From Pseudomonadota bacterium (GTDB taxonomy: Bacteria; Pseudomonadota; Gammaproteobacteria; Pseudomonadales; Moraxellaceae): 64,000 bases of DNA. How positions within the stretch are numbered: position 1 is the first letter of the stretch; each line of letters opens with the position of its first letter. The translations under genes and the position numbers were made by a program. The notes beneath the pieces were generated by a model. That model made no database searches and had not been told where the DNA came from. It saw nothing but the letters and a program-made list of their open reading frames with translations. Below are positions 8,991 to 19,036 of this stretch, one piece after another. Location of the stretch: contig JAJZBU010000006.1 in NCBI GenBank assembly GCA_021851865.1, positions 24,257 through 88,256 on the forward strand. Direction: 5' to 3'.

Positions 8991-11591
8991 TCAAACCGCT
9001 GTCAATAGCGCGTTGAACAGGGTGCGCGCGGTATTGATGACCTGAGCCGAAGCGCTGTAGGCCTGTTGAAACTGGATCAGATTGACCGCCTCTTCGTTGA
9101 TATTGACGCCCGACATCTGCGTCACCAGCTGGGTCGTATTCTGCAACACGCTGCTGGCAGCGCTCTGGCTGTTTTGCGCTTGCGCCGTCTGTGTTCCGAC
9201 CGACTGCACCATGGCGCCATACAGGCCGTCCATGGTCATCTGCCCCTGATCGGCCAGGGTCGCCCCCTGCAAGGCGAGCATGGCCTGGCCATTGCGTGCG
9301 TCTCCCGAGCTTTGCGTGTTGTAGGCGACGGTGAAGGTATCGCCGGTGCTCGGCACACCCGACAGACTCAAGGTATAGCCCTGGTAGACGGAAGCCGGCG
9401 CGGGGCTGGTGGTGAACAGCCCTGCCCCGGTGGTGGTGACACTGGAACTGCCCGGCATCTGCAGATTGACGACACCACCGACCGTCGCCGAACCACTGCT
9501 ATTGAGCGATTGCGCGGCACCACTGCTGCCCGTCACCTGCAACGCGTTGCCCGCGCCGCCAGCGAGCGTGAAGGACAGGTCGCCGCCTTGCAAGGAGCGC
9601 ACGCTCAAGGTCGTCCCATTGGACGAAGCGACGATGCCCGCCTGCTGCAAAATACCATTGCCATTGATGCTGGTGGCCAAGGCATCCGGGGTGCTGCCAC
9701 TCAGCGTCTGGCCATCGAGACTGAGAGCGAAACTGCTATTGCTGCTGATGGCGCTGATCTGAGCGCGCGTGTCGGCCACCGCCTGAACACCGCTGACCGC
9801 ATTCAGAGCGGCGGCGATCTGCTGTGCACTCTCCCCCGCCGTGGTACTGACCGCGGTCGTCGTCACCGCATTCGTCTTGCTGTTATAGACATTCAGGCTC
9901 AAGGTCTCGGCCGGATAGCCATTGCTGCTGCCGGCGACCGCGACACCCGCGGCCGGCCCCGTGCTACTCACCTGAAACTCACCGCTCGTCGTCGAAAACA
10001 AGGTATTGCTGCTGCCAGGCGTATAGGGCTGATTGACCAAGGGGGGCGACCAGGCCACAGGATTGGCCGGGTTGCTGTTGTTGAGCACGTCATAGGTCGT
10101 CGCCGAGGTGAATTTGATCAGCACCGGCGGCGTCATGCTGCCCGGGGTCGTCGTGAAGGCCGGCGTGCTGACGCTGTTCATGCTGGCGACGCTGATGCTG
10201 CCACTGCCCTGATTGGTCGTGCTCGCGCTGGCATTTACCGGCCAGGCAAAAGCCAACTGACCTGGCGTCGTCAAGCTCATCGCCAGCTGTGAAGCGGCTT
10301 GGCGGGTCGGCGAAATATAGAAGGTCGAGCCGGCAGCATAATTGCCGCTTTGCAGATTGATCGCCAAACCATCGGCATTGATCGTCGCCGGCAAGGTCGC
10401 CGGCAGCTGCCCTTGCGCCACCACCTGGCCATCGCTGGCACGCGTCAGGCTATAGGTGCTACCGGGCGGCGAGAAGCTCAGGGTATAGTTCGACGCCGTC
10501 AACTGCGCCGTCGAGGTAATGCTCACCCCCATGGCATAGGTCTGCGGTGAGGGATTGCGGGCGTCGGCGGTGATGCGCGAGGCCATCGCGCTCGTCGTGT
10601 TGATGTCAGCAAAGATCTTGCCACCCGGCTGACCATTGAGATCGACACCGAGCTGATTCTGCTGATTCATCGTGTTCGCCAGAACGAGAGCGAGCTGTCC
10701 TATGCTGTTCTGTATCGCACCCAGGCTGCTGTTCTGATAGCTCAGCTGGCCGCCGAGGCTGCCGCCGCTGAGTGACTGGGTGATCACCTGCGCCCCCCCC
10801 TGGGCGCCCTGCAGGGTGACATCGAGATTCTGTGAATTGCTCGCCGCCGCCTGCGTCGCCAGGGTAGAAGCGTGTACACCGCTGACCAGAGCCTGGCCAT
10901 TACCGATGAAGATGTTATCCATCCCCGAGCCATCCTTGACCACACTCACCGACACCAGCTGCGACAACTGCTGCAACAACGCGTCGCGATTGTCGAGCAG
11001 AGCATTGGGCTGCTGTCCGTTCGGCAGGTTTCCCGTCCCCGCCAGTTGCCCGTTCAAAGTGGCGATATTCTTCGCCAGACTGTTGATCTGGCTGACGTCG
11101 GACACGACGGCGCTGTTGACCGACTGATTCTCACTCTGGATTTCCTGCGCACTGGCATTGAAACCCTGGACCAGGGTCTGCAGATCCGATACGACCACCT
11201 GCCGGCTGGCCAGCGAAGACGGATTGCTCAAGGCCGATTGCAGATCGTTGAACATGGTCTGTAATTGCGCGCTCAGTCCCGTACTGGAACTGGCGACATA
11301 GTTATTGATCCGCGACAAGGCGGTGCTCAAGGCACTGAGCTGACTCGACTGCGCCGTGTCGGTGAGCAACTGGTTGTTGAGAAAAGAACTGGCCTGACGC
11401 ACCACCCCGACGACCGTCGCGCCACTGCCCTGACTGTAAGCCCCCTCTTGCTGCGGCTGGGCATTGGTGATGATCGCGGTTTCGCGCGTATAACCCGGCG
11501 TACTGGCATTGGTGATGTTGTTGCCGATGGTATTGAGCGCGGCCTGCGCGGCATTGATGCCGCTGATCGCGATATTGATCATATCGGACAT
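8991..11591 (-). CDS. flgK: Flagellar hook-associated protein FlgK, enlarged
   Basis: 866 residues against roughly 550 in enteric bacteria. FlgK (HAP1) joins hook to filament. The N-terminal rod-type motif is NIAISGINAAQAALNTIGNN followed by TPGYTRE; the C-terminal D0 helix contains NEEAVNLIQFQQAYSASAQV. The extra length lies in the surface-exposed middle. Residues about 556-733 contain a module with ATSIN and TVGGVVNL elements that is also present in FlgE of this operon, and the ATSIN element resembles the flagellin hook IN motif. The start has AGGAGG 8 nt upstream. Secreted by the flagellar type III apparatus, so it carries no Sec signal. Confidence 0.95.
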   Translation of the reverse strand: MSDMINIAISGINAAQAALNTIGNNITNASTPGYTRETAIITNAQPQQEGAYSQGSGATVVGVVRQASSFLNNQLLTDTAQSSQLSALSTALSRINNYVASSSTGLSAQLQTMFNDLQSALSNPSSLASRQVVVSDLQTLVQGFNASAQEIQSENQSVNSAVVSDVSQINSLAKNIATLNGQLAGTGNLPNGQQPNALLDNRDALLQQLSQLVSVSVVKDGSGMDNIFIGNGQALVSGVHASTLATQAAASNSQNLDVTLQGAQGGAQVITQSLSGGSLGGQLSYQNSSLGAIQNSIGQLALVLANTMNQQNQLGVDLNGQPGGKIFADINTTSAMASRITADARNPSPQTYAMGVSITSTAQLTASNYTLSFSPPGSTYSLTRASDGQVVAQGQLPATLPATINADGLAINLQSGNYAAGSTFYISPTRQAASQLAMSLTTPGQLAFAWPVNASASTTNQGSGSISVASMNSVSTPAFTTTPGSMTPPVLIKFTSATTYDVLNNSNPANPVAWSPPLVNQPYTPGSSNTLFSTTSGEFQVSSTGPAAGVAVAGSSNGYPAETLSLNVYNSKTNAVTTTAVSTTAGESAQQIAAALNAVSGVQAVADTRAQISAISSNSSFALSLDGQTLSGSTPDALATSINGNGILQQAGIVASSNGTTLSVRSLQGGDLSFTLAGGAGNALQVTGSSGAAQSLNSSGSATVGGVVNLQMPGSSSVTTTGAGLFTTSPAPASVYQGYTLSLSGVPSTGDTFTVAYNTQSSGDARNGQAMLALQGATLADQGQMTMDGLYGAMVQSVGTQTAQAQNSQSAASSVLQNTTQLVTQMSGVNINEEAVNLIQFQQAYSASAQVINTARTLFNALLTAV

Positions 11592-11602
11592 GAGCGATCC
11601 TC

Positions 11603-12454
11603 CTAACCTTGGCCCGCCAGACTATCGCTGGCCATGATCTGACGAAGCTTGTCGGCATAATGCGGGTCACTGGCATAACCGGCCTTGGACAAGGCTTGCA
11701 CAAAAGCCTGTTCGTTGTTACCGGCCGCCAGGGCCTGGCGATAACGCGGATTGCTCTGCAGAAAAGACACATAGTCCTGGACGCTGGCGGCGATCGAGGG
11801 GTAGGCACGAAAATTGGCATGGCTGCGCTGCAGTTGACTGTGCACCAGTTCCAAGGTGCTGTGGCGCACGCTCGCCCCTTTCCAGCCACTGTCTGCCTTG
11901 ATGCCGAAGAGGTTGTTGAAGCCTTGCGCCAGACTCTTGCCCCAACCCGTTTCCAGCGCCGCCTGCGCCAGGATCACCCGTACGCTGATACCGAGCTGGT
12001 GCGCTGCGGCGCGGGCATGCGGCAAGATGTTGTCCAGGAAGGCCTGTTTGTCCGCTGGCGTCACCGCATGCCGCGATGCAGGCGTCACCGGTGCGGACCG
12101 GAGACTCGACGTCGGCGTGCTTTCCGTCGGTGCGCTTTCCGTCGGCGCGAGTCCCCCGGAAAGCTGCCGCTGCAGAATATGCGCGAGACCGATACCGCCA
12201 TGCTCGGACAGGTGCAAGGCGAGTTGCTGATCCGACATGTCCTCATAGAAGCGCGACTGATCGGAGGAGAACTCATCGTTCGGGTTGAGCGAACGCGTCG
12301 CCTCACGCATGGTTTTGAGCATCATGTTGACAAAGATCGACTCAAACTGGCGCGCCACTTCGGCGACAGCGCGCGACCTCGAACCCGTCTTGAGACTCTG
12401 CAGTGCGCTGAGATTGTTGTAATCACCGAGTCCTTGCGTCAGATGGCTGTTCAT
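11603..12454 (-). CDS. flgJ: Flagellar rod assembly protein / peptidoglycan hydrolase FlgJ
   Basis: 283 residues, the bifunctional type. Residues about 25-95 are the rod-capping domain ([20 protein letters not shown]). Residues about 130-275 are a GH73 beta-N-acetylglucosaminidase domain ([10 protein letters not shown] with the catalytic Glu, [20 protein letters not shown]). It scaffolds the rod in the periplasm and opens a hole in peptidoglycan. The two domains are joined by a Pro/Thr/Ser linker that contains a tandem duplication (see 12120). The start overlaps the end of flgI by 4 nt. Confidence 0.95.
   Translation of the reverse strand: MNSHLTQGLGDYNNLSALQSLKTGSRSRAVAEVARQFESIFVNMMLKTMREATRSLNPNDEFSSDQSRFYEDMSDQQLALHLSEHGGIGLAHILQRQLSGGLAPTESAPTESTPTSSLRSAPVTPASRHAVTPADKQAFLDNILPHARAAAHQLGISVRVILAQAALETGWGKSLAQGFNNLFGIKADSGWKGASVRHSTLELVHSQLQRSHANFRAYPSIAASVQDYVSFLQSNPRYRQALAAGNNEQAFVQALSKAGYASDPHYADKLRQIMASDSLAGQG
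12120..12149 (-). repeat. 15-bp tandem duplication in the flgJ linker
   Basis: Two near-identical 15-nt units lie side by side, sharing CTTTCCGTCGG plus four more bases with one mismatch. On the coding strand they give PTES-type repeats in the linker between the rod-binding and hydrolase domains. Being in frame, a copy-number change would alter linker length without breaking the protein. Confidence 0.7.
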
Positions 12455-13545
12455 ATCACCTTGATCTCCGCTTGCAGAGCCCCTGCCGCCTTCAAGGCTT
12501 CGAGGATGGCCATAAGATCGCCCGGCGCAACGCCGACCCGGTTCACCGCGCGCACGATGTCATCCAGCGACGTCCCCGATTTAAACAGGAACATGCGTTT
12601 GTTCTCTTCCGTCACTTGCACATTGGACTTCGGCACCACCACCGTCTGTCCGCCCGACATGGGCCCGGGCTGGCTCACCGTCGGGTTTTCCGAAATCGAC
12701 ACGGTGAGATTGCCGTGACTGACCGCCGCCGGTGACACTCTGACGTCCTGACCGATGACGATGGTGCCGGTGCGCGAGTTGATGATGACGCGCGCCGGGG
12801 CACGTCCCGGCGTAACGTTGAGATTTTCCAAGGTGGCGATAAAGACGACGCGCTGACTGCTGTCCTGGGGGGGCGTCACCTGCACCGAGCCACCATCGAG
12901 GGTGACCGCCGTGTGTGGTCCGAAGGTCTGATTGATGATGTCGGTCATGCGCATCGCCGTCGTGAAATCATAGCGATGCAGGTTGAAGGTCAGGGTCGGT
13001 GCCTGGGCGAAAGGATTGGCGACGGCCTGTTCGACGGTCGCTCCCCCCGGAATGCTGCCGACCGTCGGCACATTGACGGTGATCTTGGAGCCATCCGCCC
13101 CCTCGGCACCGAAACCGCTGACGACGAGATTGCCCTGGGCGACGGCGTAGACCCGTCCATCGGCGCCCTTGAGCGGCGCCATGAGCAGGACGCCACCGCG
13201 CAGACTCTTGGCATTGCCGAGACTGGAGATGGTCACATCAATGTTCTGACCGGGTTTGGCGAAAGGAGGCAACTCGGCGTGTAAAGCGACGGCGGCGACA
13301 TTCTTCAGCTGCGGATTCATGTTCGAGGCGACGTCGACACCAAAGCCGAGCAACATGTTCTTGAAGCTTTGCACGGTGAACGGCGCCTGATTGGTCGAAT
13401 CGCCGGTGCCATTGAGGCCGACGACCAGACCATAGCCCACCAGCTGATTCGAGCGTACCCCGGAGATCTCCGTCAGATCCTTGATGCGATCAGCATATCC
13501 GGACGCACTCAGCACACTCAACAGCAGGATGATCGTGAGTCGCAT
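12451..13545 (-). CDS. flgI: Flagellar P-ring protein FlgI
   Basis: 364 residues. It forms the P ring in peptidoglycan around the rod. A Sec signal peptide is visible ([18 protein letters not shown] before DRIKDL), followed by the family hallmarks [20 protein letters not shown] and, near the C terminus, [22 protein letters not shown]. The start at 13545 is preferred over an upstream in-frame codon at 13566 because it places AGGAGG just upstream, leads directly into the signal peptide and gives an 8-nt gap to flgH. Confidence 0.95.
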   Translation of the reverse strand: MRLTIILLLSVLSASGYADRIKDLTEISGVRSNQLVGYGLVVGLNGTGDSTNQAPFTVQSFKNMLLGFGVDVASNMNPQLKNVAAVALHAELPPFAKPGQNIDVTISSLGNAKSLRGGVLLMAPLKGADGRVYAVAQGNLVVSGFGAEGADGSKITVNVPTVGSIPGGATVEQAVANPFAQAPTLTFNLHRYDFTTAMRMTDIINQTFGPHTAVTLDGGSVQVTPPQDSSQRVVFIATLENLNVTPGRAPARVIINSRTGTIVIGQDVRVSPAAVSHGNLTVSISENPTVSQPGPMSGGQTVVVPKSNVQVTEENKRMFLFKSGTSLDDIVRAVNRVGVAPGDLMAILEALKAAGALQAEIKVI

Positions 13546-13553
13546 GATGCCTC

Positions 13554-14222
13554 CTAGAACGGCCAATAGACGCTGCTGATGAACTTGGAGAACCAGCCCT
13601 TCTCGCTCGAGTCTTGCGTTTCACCACGCGCTGTATAGGTGACGCGGGCGTCGGCGAGACGCGTCGAGATCACCGTGTTGTCCGGATTGATGTCCTCCGG
13701 CCGCGCTTCACCAGCGACACGGATGATGGCCGTCCCGTGCGCCAGATGCACCCACTTCTCGCCACGCAGGACGAGCATGCCATTAGGCAGGACATCGATG
13801 ACATTGACCGTCACATTACCGGTCAAGGTGTTGCTCTGACCGGCCATGGCGTTGCCGAGAAAGTTGCGCGAAGCGGCGGTATTGGCGGCAAAATTGGCGC
13901 CAAAGGGCTTGAACCCACCAAGGTTGACGCCAACCGTGCCGGTATTGGTGTCGTTCTTCATGATCATGGCGTTGTTCGAGTCGCTCGACGACAGATTTTC
14001 CTGCAGTACGACGGTGATCGCATCGCCTATGCGCCGTGCCAGATGATCCTCATACAGACTCTGGCTATAGCCCGCCTGATAGAGCGAGCCGTTGTTCTTT
14101 TCCGGCGCGATGCGCTCGATCGGCATGACCGGCGCATAGGCGGGATCGTTGGCGTGCGGCAGCGGATCGATGCAGGCGCTCAACATGGCCGTCGTAATCA
14201 AGATCAGGCACAGGCGATACAT
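13554..14222 (-). CDS. flgH: Flagellar L-ring lipoprotein FlgH
   Basis: 222 residues. Forms the L ring in the outer membrane. The N terminus is a lipoprotein signal ([17 protein letters not shown] with the lipobox Cys at 17). Conserved features include [19 protein letters not shown], the internal stretch [17 protein letters not shown] and a C-terminal RLADARVTY segment. AGAGGTGG precedes the ATG. It lies between flgG and flgI in the standard order. Confidence 0.95.
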   Translation of the reverse strand: MYRLCLILITTAMLSACIDPLPHANDPAYAPVMPIERIAPEKNNGSLYQAGYSQSLYEDHLARRIGDAITVVLQENLSSSDSNNAMIMKNDTNTGTVGVNLGGFKPFGANFAANTAASRNFLGNAMAGQSNTLTGNVTVNVIDVLPNGMLVLRGEKWVHLAHGTAIIRVAGEARPEDINPDNTVISTRLADARVTYTARGETQDSSEKGWFSKFISSVYWPF

Positions 14223-14232
14223 GATCCACCTC

Positions 14233-15018
14233 TTACATGTTCTGGGTGACGAACTGCATCATCGAGTCGGCGGTCGCGATGACCTTGGAGTTCATCTCAT
14301 AGGCGCGCTGCGCCGTGATCATATCGACCATCTCGGTGACGATATTGACGTTCGAGGTTTCGAGAGCCCCCTGCTGCAAGGTTCCCATCCCTGCCGTTCC
14401 CCCGGGCGCCACCACCGGCGTGCCACTCGACCCCGATTCCATATAAAGGTTGTTGCCGATGGCCTGCAGTCCCTGTGGATTGATGAAGTCAGCGAGGGTG
14501 ATCTGACCGATCTGGCTAGGCAGATTGGTCGTTGGGTTGTTATAGGAGACCGTCCCATCCTGTCCTATGGTGATCTGTGAGACCTGTGGTGGAATGGTGA
14601 TGGCCGGTTGAATGGCATAGCCCTGCGCGGTCACCAGCTGTCCTTGTGAATTGATCTGCAAGCTGCCGTCACGCGTATAAGCGAGGGTGCCATCCGGCAT
14701 CAGCACCTGGAGAAACCCACGGCCATTGACAGCGACGTCGAGGGTCTGACTGGTGACGTTGATCGAACCTTCGGTGAACTGCTTTTTGGTGTCGCCGATG
14801 CGCACCCCGGTGCCGATGTTGAGCCCCGACGGCAAAGCCGTGATCGAGGATGAGGGGCCGCCCGGAGAAAACTGCGTCTGATAGAGCAGATCCTGAAAAG
14901 TCGCCTCGTCGCGTTTGAAACCGGTGGTCGAGACGTTGGCCAAATTGTTGGCGATCGTCGCCAGTTTGACATCCTGTGCGCTGAGGCCGGTCTTGGCGAT
15001 CCATAGTGCTGGTTGCAT
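14233..15018 (-). CDS. flgG: Flagellar distal rod protein FlgG
   Basis: 261 residues, the usual length for distal-rod FlgG. The N terminus carries AKTGLSAQDVKLATIANN and NVSTTGFKRDEATF, and the C terminus carries LETSNVNIVTEMVDMITAQR followed by ANSK-type helix residues. GGAGGG lies about 8 nt upstream of ATG. A 63-nt spacer separates it from flgF, the largest gap inside the rod part of the operon. Confidence 0.95.
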   Translation of the reverse strand: MQPALWIAKTGLSAQDVKLATIANNLANVSTTGFKRDEATFQDLLYQTQFSPGGPSSSITALPSGLNIGTGVRIGDTKKQFTEGSINVTSQTLDVAVNGRGFLQVLMPDGTLAYTRDGSLQINSQGQLVTAQGYAIQPAITIPPQVSQITIGQDGTVSYNNPTTNLPSQIGQITLADFINPQGLQAIGNNLYMESGSSGTPVVAPGGTAGMGTLQQGALETSNVNIVTEMVDMITAQRAYEMNSKVIATADSMMQFVTQNM

Positions 15019-15081
15019 GAGGCATGCCCTCCACAGAAAAAGTATGGCCGGGGAGCGTCAACAGAACGACATCACCGGCGA

Positions 15082-15831
15082 TCAACCTAATCCTTGCATG
15101 ATCTGTGCCAGGGACTGATCGTTGTTCTGCGCATCCTGCATGAACTTGATCTGCATCTCGTACTGCCGCGACACTTCGATGATATGGGTCATCTCGGCGA
15201 CGGCATTGACATTGCTGCCCTCGACCGAACCTTTGATCACCGTCGCCGAAGCGTTGGCGAGCGGCAATTTGCTGCCGGCAGGCAAATGCATCAGGCCATC
15301 GACCCCTTTGCTGATTTGACTGGGGTCGAGTTGCACCAGCTTGATCTTGTCGAGCACCGCCAGATCGGTGAGCCTACCGTCCATGGCCTGAAAATAGACG
15401 CTGCCGTCCTCGCCTATTTCGACACGGCTGGCTTGCGGTATCTGCAGCGGCTTGCCATTGCTGCCGAGCACGGCAAAACCCGCGCCATTGCGCAAGGTCC
15501 GGTCGGCACCGATCTGCAAGTCGCCCGCCTGGGTATAGGCCTCCTGCCCATTCGGGCCCTGCACCGCGATCCAGTTGCCCTGACTCGGCACCACGTCCAG
15601 GGGGTTGCCGGTATTTTCGATGGCGCCCATCGCCATATTCGTCGACGGCTCCTCGATCATGGCATAGGCGCGGCTGGGATAGACCGGACCAAACACCGTC
15701 ATAGCACGCGCCTGTTCGAGATCGGCCTTGAAACCACGCGTCGAAACATTGGCGAGATTGTTGGCGTGCACGCTCATGGCATTTTGCGCCTGGGCGGCGC
15801 CACTCATCGCCACATACAAAGAACGATCCAT
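15082..15831 (-). CDS. flgF: Flagellar proximal rod protein FlgF
   Basis: 249 residues. Proximal rod component, similar to FlgG. N-terminal motif MDRSLYVAMSGAAQAQNAM with NNLANVSTRGFKADLEQ; C-terminal VEGSNVNAVAEMTHIIEVSR. GGAG is present about 8 nt before the ATG. Sits between flgE and flgG as expected. Confidence 0.94.
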   Translation of the reverse strand: MDRSLYVAMSGAAQAQNAMSVHANNLANVSTRGFKADLEQARAMTVFGPVYPSRAYAMIEEPSTNMAMGAIENTGNPLDVVPSQGNWIAVQGPNGQEAYTQAGDLQIGADRTLRNGAGFAVLGSNGKPLQIPQASRVEIGEDGSVYFQAMDGRLTDLAVLDKIKLVQLDPSQISKGVDGLMHLPAGSKLPLANASATVIKGSVEGSNVNAVAEMTHIIEVSRQYEMQIKFMQDAQNNDQSLAQIMQGLG

Positions 15832-15870
15832 ACGCTACTCCTGATCACCATCCTGCCGAGATCAGCGCGC

Positions 15871-17832
15871 CTATGGCGCGCCACCGATGTTGACCACCGT
15901 CTGAATCAGGGACGACTGCGTCTGGATGCTCTTGGCATTGGCCTGATAGTCACTCTGCGCGGTGATCAGGTTGACCAGCTCGCTGGACAGGTTGACCGTC
16001 GACTCTTCAAGAGAGCCGGAGTTGAGCAGTCCCAAAGAAGCCGTCCCAGGTTGTCCGTAGGTCGGCTGCCCCGACGTGAAGGTCTGTACCCAGGACGTAT
16101 TGCCCACCTGTTTGAGCCCCTGCTGATCGGGGAAATTGGCCAGGGCCACCACCCCCAGGGTCTTCGACTGGCCATTGGTATAGTTGGCCTGCAATTGCCC
16201 GGTATTGCTCACGTTCAGACTGCTCAACTGGCCTGTGGTATAGCCGTTCTGGCTCAGCGAATTAACCGAGAAGGGGCTGCCATATTGGGTGGTGCTGCCA
16301 AGATCGACCTGAAAATTGGAAGACGTCGGTGGATTGGGAATCGGCAAAGTTCCACCCTGCGCCACCGGTTGGCCGGCGACCGCGCCATTGGGCAAACCAC
16401 TCGCCGACAGCGGCGTCCAGTTGGAAACCAGAATGGAGCCAGTGGCCGCGGTGTTGAGGCTGCCATCGTTGTTGAACACGAGATTGTGCGCATACATCGT
16501 CGGCTGCGTATTCTGTGGCGCCGGCAACGCGGTGTTCGGATCGCCGATGTTCTGGCCATCGATCTGGGCGTACATCGTCCAGGTGTTGGGCGCCGTATCC
16601 TTGACGAAATACATGGTCAGCTGATGCGAATTGCCGAGGCTGTCATAGACCGTGGTTCCGGTCACCGAGTTATAGGTCGAAGGATTGGTCGGGTCGAAGG
16701 TGTTAGAGATGTAGGGCGTCGCCACCGGCGCGGCGGTGAATATGCCGCCGCCGCCGCCGCTCAGACTCAAACCCTGCTGCAAATTAAGGTTGACGACGCC
16801 GCCGACGGTCAGATTACCGCCCCCGGCGCCTGACAAGGTCTTGGAGGCGCCGACGAGAGCGCCATTGGCCTCACCTTGCACGGTCAGGGTGTCGGTGCCG
16901 ACGCCGCTGTTGTTGAGACCAAAGTCGAGATCCTCACCGGTGTTCGAAGTGACGGTCACCGTACTCCCCGAGACAGAAGCGGTGATGCCATTGAGAGTCG
17001 TACCGCTGAGGCTGTTGATCGTGGCAGCGAGGGTCGCCGGCGTCGAACCGGTGAGAGCGACGCCATTGAGGGTCACCATCGAGCCGGTGTTGTTGTAGCC
17101 GGTGAGAACGGCCGTGGTCACCGCCGTCGCCGAGACGCCGGCATTGGACTGCAACTGTTGCGCGATGGCCTGCGCCGTTTCATTGGCGCTGAAATTGACC
17201 ACCGTCGAATTACCGGTATTGCTGTTGTTGATCGTCACCGACTCGGCCGGATAACCGTTGGTGGTGCCGGTATTCACATTTTCGATCGCCGTCCCCCCCG
17301 AACCATAGGTATTACCCTGCTTGACGAGAACGTTGGCGGCGGCATTGAGATTGACATTGCCGGCGACATCGGTGGTGCGCGCCGGCGCCTGGTTGGCGGT
17401 ACTGACCTGCAGGTCGGTGAGGCTGTTGCCGTTGACATTGCCACTGGCATCGACCGAATAGCCCTGCAGGCGCGCGTTGGAAGAGTTGACCACATAACCG
17501 TTCTTGTCGAGGCCGAACTGGCCGGCGCGCGTGTATTCGATGGCACCGGAATTGCTCATGGCAAAAAATCCGCCGCCACTGATGGCGACGTCGAGATTGT
17601 TGCCGGTGGTCGTGAGGTTGCCCTGATTGAAGATCTGCCGGACATCGCTGAGATTGACGCCCGAACCGATGGCATTGGCCGCCGTGCCGAGCACCGAAGC
17701 GGCGTAGACGTCGCCGAATTCAGCGCGGGACGACTTGAAGCCAACGGTGCTGGCGTTGGCGATGTTGTTACTGATCACATCCAGATTGGAACTGGAAGCA
17801 TTGAGGCCACTGAGCGAAGTATTGAAAGACAT
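15871..17832 (-). CDS. flgE: Flagellar hook protein FlgE, enlarged
   Basis: 653 residues, well above the roughly 400 of the enteric protein. FlgE polymerises into the curved hook. N-terminal MSFNTSLSGLNASSSNLDVI and NASTVGFKSSRAEFGDVYA and C-terminal LEESTVNLSSELVNLITAQ form the D0/D1 core. Residues about 192-374 are an insertion related to one in FlgK: NGYPAE, an AATIN element and TVGGVVNLNL. Three consecutive Thr/Ser/Gly-rich stretches make the exposed domain. GAGGTCGA precedes the start, 16 nt after flgD. Exported by the flagellar apparatus. Confidence 0.95.
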   Translation of the reverse strand: MSFNTSLSGLNASSSNLDVISNNIANASTVGFKSSRAEFGDVYAASVLGTAANAIGSGVNLSDVRQIFNQGNLTTTGNNLDVAISGGGFFAMSNSGAIEYTRAGQFGLDKNGYVVNSSNARLQGYSVDASGNVNGNSLTDLQVSTANQAPARTTDVAGNVNLNAAANVLVKQGNTYGSGGTAIENVNTGTTNGYPAESVTINNSNTGNSTVVNFSANETAQAIAQQLQSNAGVSATAVTTAVLTGYNNTGSMVTLNGVALTGSTPATLAATINSLSGTTLNGITASVSGSTVTVTSNTGEDLDFGLNNSGVGTDTLTVQGEANGALVGASKTLSGAGGGNLTVGGVVNLNLQQGLSLSGGGGGIFTAAPVATPYISNTFDPTNPSTYNSVTGTTVYDSLGNSHQLTMYFVKDTAPNTWTMYAQIDGQNIGDPNTALPAPQNTQPTMYAHNLVFNNDGSLNTAATGSILVSNWTPLSASGLPNGAVAGQPVAQGGTLPIPNPPTSSNFQVDLGSTTQYGSPFSVNSLSQNGYTTGQLSSLNVSNTGQLQANYTNGQSKTLGVVALANFPDQQGLKQVGNTSWVQTFTSGQPTYGQPGTASLGLLNSGSLEESTVNLSSELVNLITAQSDYQANAKSIQTQSSLIQTVVNIGGAP

Positions 17833-17848
17833 GATGTCGACCTCGAGA

Positions 17849-18571
17849 TTATTGGGCGATCTGCTGAACCGAACTCAAAGGCGTCGTCCCTAGCCCCTGT
17901 AGATTGAGCTGAATGGCGCCACCGCTGGAAGAGAAGCTGACACTGTTGACGCTGGCGGGCAGGACCGTCGCCAGTTGGGTGTTCTTGCCGGCGATATCGG
18001 CGGTGGCGGTGATCGTGTAAGTGCCCGCTGGCATGCTGGCGCCGGAACTCGAACTGCCGTTCCAGGTGAAAGGAACGCTGCCGGCGGCCTGGGTGCCGAG
18101 CGCCATCTGCTGCACTACCGCTCCACTGGCGTCGCTCACCTGCACACTGAGGTTGTCGGTGCTCTGCGGCAAGGTGACCATGCCCGTGAAGGAACCTTGT
18201 CCATTGTAAGCCGCCTGATTGGAGTTGACATAGACCTGCTTGCCGATCAGGGAAGACGCCTGCAGGGCCTGATTTGACGTCATATTGCTGCTCAGCGAAC
18301 TCATCGTCGTATTCAGGTTCTGGATGCCCGACACCTGAGAAAACTGCGCCAACTGCGCGACAAAGGCGGAGTTGTCCATAGGATTGAGCGGATCCTGGTT
18401 CTGCAACTGCGCCATCATCATGGTCAAGAAATCGTTCTCGCCCAAAGTCTGCTGCGTCGCTGTCGCCGCTGCCGCCGCCGTCGCTGCGGCGCTGGTCGTC
18501 GCGTTGCTGGAGGTCGGAGAAATCGCATACTGGCTGAGGATGCTCGCACCGTTGTTCACTGGCGTGGTCAT
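17849..18571 (-). CDS. flgD: Flagellar hook-capping scaffold protein FlgD
   Basis: 240 residues. It caps the growing hook and is needed for FlgE assembly. The conserved N-terminal motif is ENDFLTMMMAQLQNQDPLNP, followed by NSAFVAQLAQFSQVSGIQNL. A FlgD Ig-like region (FTWNGSSSSGASMPAGTYTI) occupies the C-terminal half. Before the motif lies an Ala/Thr-rich run at about residues 25-40, a low-complexity leader. Confidence 0.95.
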   Translation of the reverse strand: MTTPVNNGASILSQYAISPTSSNATTSAAATAAAAATATQQTLGENDFLTMMMAQLQNQDPLNPMDNSAFVAQLAQFSQVSGIQNLNTTMSSLSSNMTSNQALQASSLIGKQVYVNSNQAAYNGQGSFTGMVTLPQSTDNLSVQVSDASGAVVQQMALGTQAAGSVPFTWNGSSSSGASMPAGTYTITATADIAGKNTQLATVLPASVNSVSFSSSGGAIQLNLQGLGTTPLSSVQQIAQ

Positions 18572-18581
18572 GATGATCTCC

Positions 18582-19025
18582 TTACTGACCCAGGGTGAGG
18601 GTTTTTTGCATCAGTGTCTTGGCGGTGTTCATGACATCGACGTTGGTCTGGAAGGAACGCGACGCCGAGATCATGTTCGCCATCTCTTCGACGACGTTGA
18701 CATTGGGATAGGCGACGTAGCCATTCTTGTCGGCGTAGGGATGTCCAGGCTCATAGCGCATCTGCAGCGGCGCCTGGCTTTCGACCACGCCCATCACCTG
18801 GACACCGGCCGCATCTGGCCCCAGTTGCAAGGGCGTGCCACCACTCTCGGCATTGTAAAGACTCTGCTGCACCGCCTGAAAAACTGGTTCGCGCGCACGG
18901 TAGGTCGTCCCCACCGAGGAACTCACCGAATCGGCATTGGCGATGTTGCTCGATACCGTATTGAGGCGAACGGTCTGTGCGCTCATGCCACTGCCAGCGA
19001 TCGTAAAGACGTCTCCCATGGACAT
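18582..19025 (-). CDS. flgC: Flagellar proximal rod protein FlgC
   Basis: 147 residues. Proximal rod subunit. N-terminal FTIAGSGMSAQTVRLNTVSSN with NIANADSVSSS; the mid-region YPNVNVVEEMANMISASRSF is strongly conserved in FlgC. AGGAGA precedes the ATG; 11 nt after flgB. Confidence 0.95.
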   Translation of the reverse strand: MSMGDVFTIAGSGMSAQTVRLNTVSSNIANADSVSSSVGTTYRAREPVFQAVQQSLYNAESGGTPLQLGPDAAGVQVMGVVESQAPLQMRYEPGHPYADKNGYVAYPNVNVVEEMANMISASRSFQTNVDVMNTAKTLMQKTLTLGQ

Positions 19026-19036
19026 GACGATGTCTC

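Noticed and set aside
8050..9045. Long open frame antisense to flgL, and similar long antisense frames across flgK, flgE and metH
   Set aside because: Shadow frames of high-GC genes: Arg/His/Gly-rich composition, no motifs and no ribosome binding sites, opposite well-supported flagellar and metH genes.
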